Assembly (NCBI GenBank): GCA_021324255.1
Contig: JAJPJL010000023.1
Location: 1-55,370 of the forward strand
DNA: 55,370 bases
Direction of reading: 5' to 3'
Source: Bacillota bacterium
GTDB taxonomy: Bacteria; Sysuimicrobiota; Sysuimicrobiia; Sysuimicrobiales; Segetimicrobiaceae
The position numbers and the translations under genes were made by a program. The notes below the pieces were generated by a model that saw only the letters and a program-made list of their open reading frames with translations, ran no database searches and was not told the origin of the DNA. Positions 49,915 to 55,370 of this stretch are shown here, one piece after another. Every line of letters begins with the position of its first letter. Within the stretch, counting starts at the first letter, position 1.

Positions 49915-51122
49915 GTGACCGTCGGCGTCAATCACCCGGAGGCGGTGCCCGTGCGGCTGCCGGGCGGGGCGTTTTCCGCCTATATCCGCTGGGCCGCGCT
50001 CGCCATCGCCGCGTTGTTTGCCCCGGGTATTCCACCATCGGGTTTGGCCTGCTGTTCTTCGGACAAGTGTGGCGGTTGGTCCTACGGCGCGAGTGGCTGT
50101 GGGTCCGGACGCCGGCCGACCTCCCGCTCGCGGCATTCGGCGCCATCCTGGCGGCCTCGGCGCTGCTCTCTCCGTACCGCTCCGTGGCCGCCGTTGTTAC
50201 GCTGGCGCTCATCCTGTCGGGCCTCGTCTACCTCGGCGGGTTGACGTGGCTCTTGCGGCGCGACCCTGCGGTCCGGGGACCGTTACTTCGGGCCTGGGCG
50301 GCCGGGTCGGCGGTGACCGGTCTGGCCGGGCTCGCCTACAGCCTGAGCCACCCGATCCGGCTCAACGGCGGCGAAGTGGTTCCCGAGCGGGCCGAGATCT
50401 TCCACGGGGTCGGCCCGAACGGCCTCGGCACGACCATGATGCTCGGGAGCGTGCTCGGCCTGGGACTCGCGTTTCGCAGCCGGGGCCCGGAGCGGGCCCT
50501 CTGGGCCGTCGCGAGCGCCATCGGCTTCATGGCGCTGCTGGCGACCGCGTCGCGCGCCTCGATTGCCGGATGGCTGGTGGCGATCGTGTTCCTCGTCTGG
50601 CGGGAGTTGCGCGGCCGGCCCCGCGTCGCCGCCGCGCTGCTGGCGTCGGGGCTTGTGGCGTTCGTCCTGCTCGTCGCCGCCTCTCCGCAGCTCATGTCCC
50701 GCGTCCGGTACACGATGAGCGACGTGACGGGCAACCGCGTCCAGATCTGGGAAACGTCGCTTCGGATGATCGCGGAGCGGCCGCTCCTCGGCACCGGGTT
50801 CGGCACGTTCGAGACCGCGTACGACCGGCAAAAGAGCCCCGCCATGAGCCCGGAGCCGTTCGCGTTTAACATGGGCCTCAACCTGGCGGTGGAGACGGGG
50901 CTGCTCGGATTGCTCGCCGCCTGCTGGGTCGGGGTCGAGGCGGCCCGGGCGTGGCGGCGAAACGGGCGCGCCGTGCCGCCCGGGGTCGATCCCTACCGCG
51001 CCGTCATCGGCGCGCTGTGGCTCGGGCTGCTGGTCGATCAGCTGGCGGACAACACGCTGTTCTCGATCAGCACGAGCGCGGGCGCGTGGTTGTTGCTGGC
51101 GCTGGTGGTGGTGCCGCCCTAA
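49915..51122 (+). pseudogene. O-antigen ligase/polymerase (Wzy_C family), split by a frameshift near 50030
   Basis: Two frames together give a typical membrane polymerase/ligase. From GTG 49915 one frame encodes 'AYIRWAALAIAALFAPGIP' to about 50034, then becomes meaningless. The frame one base on encodes 'TIGFGLLFFGQVWRLVLRRE' from 50034 and runs to the stop at 51122. Removing one base near 50029-50036 (ATTCCACCA) explains the break. The second part has the Wzy_C core: 'LLATASRASIAGWLVAIVF', 'VTGNRVQIWETSLRMIAERP', and 'LGTGFGTFETAYDRQ'. An ATG/GTG at 50067 could still give a truncated 351-aa protein. It may be a true mutation or a sequencing error. Confidence 0.75.
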
Positions 51123-51224
51123 CGGCGGGTCCCACTCGGCCCGGCCACCGGATGGGCGGGCAGCGTCGAGATGAATCGCCATGGCGCCTCGCGGACGTCC
51201 CCGAGCGCAAGGTGGAGCGCCGAC

Positions 51225-51238
51225 GCACAAGTTTGTGC
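51225..51238. repeat. 14-bp palindrome GCACAA-GT-TTGTGC
   Basis: Perfect inverted repeat with 6-bp arms and a 2-base centre, in the long non-coding stretch upstream of ugd. It looks like a dimeric repressor operator, but it is 490 bases before ugd and 400 before the predicted promoter, so its target is unclear. Confidence 0.3.
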
Positions 51239-51635
51239 TATGCGCTTTGTGGAAAAATAAGCCGGCAGAAGACGCCGGCCAGTGCACGGTAACTGCTGCG
51301 GCTTCCTCGATCCGTCGGATATCCACACGATCACACCCTGCCGGTGGTTACCGGGGTGCGCGGACGGAGGATCGAAGGGCGTCGTGTGGCGCGGTTCCTG
51401 GTACCGACCTCCGCGTCGTTTCCAGATGCTGACCGTGAACACGTCGCGGTCGAGTGGCACGGCGACATTGGGACCGTCGCCGGGGCACGGCCAAACGTGC
51501 GCACGATTGTGGCCCAGGCGTGGTCGCGATTGCGGCTTCGTTGTGCGCCCGCGACGCCGTGCGAACAGGCAGGCAGAGGCCGGGTATCGATCCGGCGAGC
51601 CAGGTCGTGGGCGGCGGTTCCCCAGCGGGACCAAA

Positions 51636-51664
51636 TTGCGTGCCCGGCCGGAGGATGATACCAT
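51636..51664 (+). promoter_or_regulatory. Promoter of the ugd-UXS-AsnB locus
   Basis: TTGCGT (51636-51641), exact 17-base spacer, TACCAT (51659-51664) preceded by the extended -10 TG at 51656-51657. Transcription would start near 51671, leaving a leader of about 60 bases before the ugd ATG. Confidence 0.5.
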
Positions 51665-51730
51665 GGGGCAGCATACGCAGAGGCCAGATGGGCCGGTGAC
51701 CACGGTGATCAACGGGAGCGAGACAGTGCC

Positions 51731-53020
51731 ATGCGACTGAGCGTCATCGGCACCGGGTACGTCGGGCTGGTTACCGCCGCGTGTTTCGCTGACCTGGGAC
51801 ACCAGGTGATCGGGGTCGATCGGGATGAGGAGCGGATCCGGGCGCTGCAGGCCGGCCGGTCCCCCATCTTTGAGCCCGGGATCGAGGAGCTGCTGGCGCG
51901 TGGCGCGGAGCACCGGCGCCTGCGGTTTACCACGGACACCGCCGAGGCGGTGCGGGAGTCCGAGGTCATCTTCATCACGGTCGGCACGCCGTCCCTCGAG
52001 AGCGGGGACGCGGATGTCACGGCGGTCGCCGCCGTGGCGGAGACCATCGCGGAATCGCTGCGCGACTACCGGGTGATCGTCGAGAAGAGCACGGTCCCCG
52101 TGCGCACCGGCGAGCGCATCCGGGATCAGATCATGCTGCTGACGGGCGGCTCGGTGCCGTTCGACATCGCCTCCAATCCCGAATTCACGCGGGAGGGGTC
52201 GGCGATCTACGATTTCATGCATCCGGACCGCATCGTGATCGGCGTCACGAGCGAGCGGGCGGAGAGGCTCCTGCGTGACGTCTACCGCCCGTTCGACTGT
52301 CCGATCCTCGTGACCAACCTGGCGACGGCGGAACTCATCAAGCACGCCAGCAACGCGTTTCTGGCGATGAAGATCTCGTACATCAACGCCGTGGCCAACG
52401 TGTGCGAGCGGGTCGGCGCGGACGTCAAGCTGGTCGCGGAGGGCATGGGGCACGACGCGCGCATCGGGCGGGCCTTCTTGAACGCGGGCGTGGGGTACGG
52501 CGGATCGTGCTTCCCCAAGGACGTCGCCGCGTTCGTGCGCATCGCGCACGAGGCGGGCTACGATTTTCGCCTGCTCCAGGAAGTCGCCCGTGTCAACGAG
52601 GGACAACGCGAGCTGTTGATCCGGCATCTCAAGGACGCGCTGTGGGTGCTGTCGCACCGTGTCGTGACCGTCCTCGGCCTGGCGTTCAAGCCGAACACGG
52701 ACGACATGCGCGAGGCTCCGTCCGTGTGCGTGATCGAGCGCCTGCTGCGCGAGGGCGCGCAGGTCAGGGCCTACGACCCCGTGGCCGAGCCGAACGCCCG
52801 CCGCCTGCTGCCGTCGGTCGCATACTACGACGAGCCGTACGAGGCGTGCCGCGGGAGCGATGCCGTGGTGCTGTTGACCGAGTGGGAAGAGTTTCAGCGG
52901 CTCGACCTGATGCGGCTCCGCTCGCTCATGCGCCGCCCCGTCATCGTCGACGGCCGCAACATCCTCGATCCGGCGAAGGCGCGGGCCCACGGGTTCCACT
53001 ACGCCGGGATGGGGCGATGA
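51731..53020 (+). CDS. ugd: UDP-glucose 6-dehydrogenase
   Basis: 429 aa. NAD loop [20 protein letters not shown], '[13 protein letters not shown]', '[14 protein letters not shown]', '[16 protein letters not shown]', catalytic Cys260 in [12 protein letters not shown], and '[18 protein letters not shown]'. It oxidises UDP-glucose twice to UDP-glucuronate in the cytoplasm. Product feeds the UDP-glucuronate decarboxylase next door and could feed the epimerase at 33647. GGGAG lies about 12 nt before the ATG. Its stop overlaps the next ATG (ATGA). Confidence 0.95.
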   Translation: MRLSVIGTGYVGLVTAACFADLGHQVIGVDRDEERIRALQAGRSPIFEPGIEELLARGAEHRRLRFTTDTAEAVRESEVIFITVGTPSLESGDADVTAVAAVAETIAESLRDYRVIVEKSTVPVRTGERIRDQIMLLTGGSVPFDIASNPEFTREGSAIYDFMHPDRIVIGVTSERAERLLRDVYRPFDCPILVTNLATAELIKHASNAFLAMKISYINAVANVCERVGADVKLVAEGMGHDARIGRAFLNAGVGYGGSCFPKDVAAFVRIAHEAGYDFRLLQEVARVNEGQRELLIRHLKDALWVLSHRVVTVLGLAFKPNTDDMREAPSVCVIERLLREGAQVRAYDPVAEPNARRLLPSVAYYDEPYEACRGSDAVVLLTEWEEFQRLDLMRLRSLMRRPVIVDGRNILDPAKARAHGFHYAGMGR

Positions 53021-53955
53021 GGGTTGTCCTGACAGGCGGCGCGGGGTTCATCGGGTCGCATCTGTGCGACCGGCTCCTGGCCGACGGCGCGCACGTGCTC
53101 TGCGTGGACAACCTGCTCACCGGCCGCGCCGACAACCTCGCCCATATTTCCGATCCGCGCTTCGAATTTCGCCGGCACGACATCACGACACCGATCGAGG
53201 TCGCGGGGCCGGTCGACTATGTCCTGCACTTTGCCAGCGCCGCGAGCCCCGTCGACTACCTGACGCACCCGATCAAGACCCTCAAGGCCGGCGCGCTGGG
53301 CACGTGGATCACGCTCGGATTGGCCAAGGCCAAGGGGGCCCGGTTTCTCCTGGCGTCCACGTCCGAGGTGTACGGCGATCCGGAGGTCTCCCCGCAGCCC
53401 GAGACCTACTGGGGCAACGTGAACCCGATCGGCCCGCGCGGATGCTACGACGAGGCGAAACGCTTCGCCGAGGCCATCACGATGGCGTACCACCGGTACC
53501 ACGGTCTCAACACGGCGATCGTTCGCGTCTTCAATACGTATGGACCCCGGATGCGGCCGGACGACGGGCGCGTGGTCCCCACGCTGCTGACGCAGGCGAT
53601 GCGCGGCGAGCCGCTCACCGTCTACGGCGACGGCAGCCAGACGCGCAGTTTCTGCTACATCACGGACTTGATCGAGGGCATCGTACGCCTCGTGCGCTCC
53701 GATATCCACGATCCGGTGAACCTCGGCAACCCCGAGGAGATCACCGTCCTCGAATTCGCCCGCCGCGTGACCGCGATCACCGGCAGCCGGAGCGAGATCG
53801 TGTTTCGTCCGTTGCCGCAGGATGATCCGGCGCGGCGCCGCCCCGACATCACGCGGGCGAAAGCGCTGCTCGGTTGGGAGCCCCGGGTGCCCCTCGAAGA
53901 AGGGCTCAAACGAACGCTCGAGTGGTTTGCCGCCCGCGTGGGGAGCCGGGCGTAG
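53017..53955 (+). CDS. uxs: UDP-glucuronate decarboxylase (UDP-xylose synthase) / extended SDR
   Basis: 312 aa. NAD loop [19 protein letters not shown], '[16 protein letters not shown]' (typical of UDP-xylose synthases), '[20 protein letters not shown]', catalytic Tyr-Lys in [13 protein letters not shown], and '[19 protein letters not shown]'. It converts UDP-glucuronate to UDP-xylose. ATG 53017 overlaps the ugd stop (ATGA), so the pair is translationally coupled and the pathway order is clear. Confidence 0.92.
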   Translation: MRVVLTGGAGFIGSHLCDRLLADGAHVLCVDNLLTGRADNLAHISDPRFEFRRHDITTPIEVAGPVDYVLHFASAASPVDYLTHPIKTLKAGALGTWITLGLAKAKGARFLLASTSEVYGDPEVSPQPETYWGNVNPIGPRGCYDEAKRFAEAITMAYHRYHGLNTAIVRVFNTYGPRMRPDDGRVVPTLLTQAMRGEPLTVYGDGSQTRSFCYITDLIEGIVRLVRSDIHDPVNLGNPEEITVLEFARRVTAITGSRSEIVFRPLPQDDPARRRPDITRAKALLGWEPRVPLEEGLKRTLEWFAARVGSRA

Positions 53956-53956
53956 C

Positions 53957-55370
53957 GTGTGCGGGATCTGCGGGATCTACGAGCCGCGCGGCGCAGATCC
54001 TGAGCGGCTCCGCGCCTCCGTCGCTCGGATGGCCGTAGCGCTCGCGCACCGGGGCCCGGACGACGAAGGCGTGTGGGCGGATCCGGCCGGGCGGGTGGCG
54101 CTCGGGAACCGCCGGCTGGCGATCATCGACCTCTCGCCTGCGGGGCACCAGCCGATGTTCGCTCAGGACGGCCAGGTGGCCATCACCTACAACGGCGAGA
54201 TCTACAACTTCCAGGACCTGCGCCGGGAGCTCGAGCGCGAGGGACGGCGGTTTGCGGGGTACTCCGACACCGAGGTCGTGCTTGCGCTCTACCTGCGCGA
54301 TGGGGTCGACGCGATCCGCCGGCTGCGGGGGATGTTCGCGATCGCCATCTGGGACGGCCGCACCGAGCGTCTGCTGCTCGCGCGGGACCGGCTGGGGATC
54401 AAGCCGCTCTACTACACGCGCAACGGCGGCCGCTGGTTGTTCGCCTCTGAGATCCGCGCCATCAGGGCGGCCCTGCCTGGTCCGCTCCCCGTGGATCCCG
54501 TGGCGGTCGCCGCGTTCCTCCGTCTCGGCTCCGTGCCCGGTCCCCTGACGGCCTTCGACGGGGTCAAGGAACTGCCCCCCGCCACGACGCTCGTTCTGGG
54601 CGACGGCGACGAGGTGACCCCGCGCCCATACTGGCAGGTTCCGGCGCCCGATGCGGGACCGTCAGGGGACACCGAGGCGTCCGCCGGGGAGCTGCGCGAC
54701 CGCTTCGTGGATGCCGTGGCGCGGCATCTCGTGAGCGACCGGCCGGTCGGCGTGTTTCTGAGCGGCGGCGTGGATTCCGGCGCGATCGTCGCCGCGATGC
54801 GCGAGGCCGGGCACGCGCACGTGCGCACGTTCTCGATCACCTTTCCCGAAGTGGAGTTCGACGAGGGAGCAGACGCGGCGCGGGTCGCCGCTCGCTATGA
54901 GACGGAGCACACCGCGAGAACGGTGACCGGCGGGGATCTCGCGGCTGACCTCGATCGCATCGTTGCCGCGATGGACCAGCCGACCGTGGACGGCGTCAAC
55001 ACCTACTATGTTTCCGAGGTGACCCGCGGTTCGGGCACAGTGGTGGCGCTCTCGGGGCTCGGCGGCGACGAGTTGTTCGGCGGCTACTCATCGTTCCGGC
55101 GGTTGCCGAAGCTGCTCGTCTGGCAGCGGGTGGCGGGTCGTGTTCCCTTCGCGAGACCGCTCCTTATGTCCGCGCTCAGTGCGGTCCGGTCTCCGCGATC
55201 CGCGAAGCTGCGGGAGGGGCTCGCTCTGCCCCCGACGGTCCGGTCCGCGTACCTCACGCTTCGCGGCCTTCTCAGCCGGGGCGAGGTGACGGATCTGCTG
55301 CGTCCCGGGCCGATCCACGAGGCGTGCGAGCAATTCGATGCCGCCGCGGCAATCGGGGCGCTCGCCGCCG
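53957..55370 (+). CDS. asnB: AsnB-type glutamine-dependent amidotransferase (cut by right edge)
   Basis: 471 codons visible from GTG 53957; no stop before the window ends. Nucleophile Cys2 (VCGICGIYEPRG), 'LAHRGPDDEGVWADPAG', 'YNGEIYNFQDLRREL', ARDRLGIKPLYY, PP-loop LSGGVDSGAIVAAM (Ser269), and 'LSGLGGDELFGGYSSFRR'. One base after the UXS stop, so it belongs to the same operon. As with the copy at 36248, it may amidate a sugar acid rather than make free asparagine. The two are paralogues but not close copies. Confidence 0.9.
   Translation, partial: MCGICGIYEPRGADPERLRASVARMAVALAHRGPDDEGVWADPAGRVALGNRRLAIIDLSPAGHQPMFAQDGQVAITYNGEIYNFQDLRRELEREGRRFAGYSDTEVVLALYLRDGVDAIRRLRGMFAIAIWDGRTERLLLARDRLGIKPLYYTRNGGRWLFASEIRAIRAALPGPLPVDPVAVAAFLRLGSVPGPLTAFDGVKELPPATTLVLGDGDEVTPRPYWQVPAPDAGPSGDTEASAGELRDRFVDAVARHLVSDRPVGVFLSGGVDSGAIVAAMREAGHAHVRTFSITFPEVEFDEGADAARVAARYETEHTARTVTGGDLAADLDRIVAAMDQPTVDGVNTYYVSEVTRGSGTVVALSGLGGDELFGGYSSFRRLPKLLVWQRVAGRVPFARPLLMSALSAVRSPRSAKLREGLALPPTVRSAYLTLRGLLSRGEVTDLLRPGPIHEACEQFDAAAAIGALAA

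Larger units (their letters stand above)
51123..51730 (+). other. 608-bp intergenic region: dyad, hairpin, promoter, no gene
   Basis: Between the O-antigen ligase and ugd. It holds the palindrome at 51225-51238, a 6-bp hairpin GCCGGC-n7-GCCGGC (51263-51281) beside an unusually AT-rich patch (GTGGAAAAATAAG), and a promoter at 51636-51664. Open frames here (for example 51282-51740 and 51344-51658) have no ribosome site or recognisable domain. Confidence 0.45.

Noticed and set aside
50067-51122. Reading the O-antigen ligase as an intact 351-residue gene starting at 50067
   Set aside because: It would lack the first helix and half of the second; that missing part is plainly encoded just upstream in the neighbouring frame, so a frameshift is the better reading.
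51282-51740. 152-codon open frame upstream of ugd
   Set aside because: No ribosome site, no recognisable domain, runs into the ugd start, and crosses the predicted ugd promoter.
1-55370. tRNA, rRNA, CRISPR, insertion sequences, integrase or attachment sites
   Set aside because: I read the gaps longer than 75 bases for cloverleaf, repeat-spacer or terminal-repeat patterns and saw none. No transposase, Cas or phage-like protein appears. A covariance-model search would be needed to exclude small RNAs.

Overview
The window is very GC-rich (roughly 70%), tightly packed bacterial chromosome with about 44 protein genes. I found no rRNA, tRNA, CRISPR array, transposase or phage gene. The organism is almost certainly diderm. 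It carries LptA-like and LptD-like proteins, an MsbA-type exporter, two LpxB-related glycosyltransferases, ArnT-like membrane glycosyltransferases and mannoheptose-type sugar genes. A MoaD-MoaE fusion, a homocysteine methyltransferase/MTHFR fusion and a DUF2993 (LmeA) protein suggest an uncultured diderm Terrabacteria lineage (Sysuimicrobiota/CSP1-3-, Armatimonadota- or Deinococcota-like). That placement is an inference and is weak.

Layout. 1-2.2 kb: an SRPBCC protein with an odd basic tail, and a convergent GT4 glycosyltransferase. 2.25-6.2 kb: a probable operon mrp - DUF169 - fur - lptA (- small membrane protein), preceded by a promoter and a Fur-family 7-1-7 box. 6.3-14.8 kb: mixed genes, namely a cupredoxin plus unknown secreted protein pair, DUF4242, a large LuxR/ATPase regulator, a TPR protein, a MoaD-MoaE fusion, a PMT-type glycosyltransferase and a PsbP-like secreted protein. 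15-21.5 kb: an M48 protease overlapping a PHP hydrolase, a sugar ABC importer (binding protein and two permeases, no ATPase) ending in a good terminator, and an amidohydrolase. 21.6-24.4 kb: a two-domain cupredoxin, DUF1801 and a propeller-like protein.

24.4-45.4 kb is a cell-surface glycan region. A minus-strand module (GHMP heptose kinase, SIS isomerase, carbamoyltransferase, propeller protein) is divergent from a plus-strand module of two LpxB-like genes and an ArnT-like gene. After an SLH-fragment protein, an ImmA/IrrE-like protein and a nucleotide-sugar epimerase comes a long minus-strand operon. It runs from an MsbA-type exporter through four GT2 transferases to an AsnB-type amidotransferase and a PLP aminotransferase. 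A phosphomannomutase is divergent from it.

45.4-49.8 kb: LptD-like, LmeA-like and methionine/folate fusion genes. 49.9-51.1 kb: an O-antigen ligase split by a one-base frameshift. 51.7 kb to the right edge: a second polysaccharide locus, ugd - UDP-glucuronate decarboxylase - second AsnB (cut by the edge), behind a recognisable promoter.

Together the genes describe building, modifying (heptose, carbamoyl, amide, amino and uronic/xylose sugars) and exporting an outer-membrane glycolipid or polysaccharide. The most notable regulatory signals are the Fur box in front of the operon that also encodes the Fur-like regulator and LptA, and several good -10 boxes placed 6-7 nt before start codons, which imply leaderless mRNAs.
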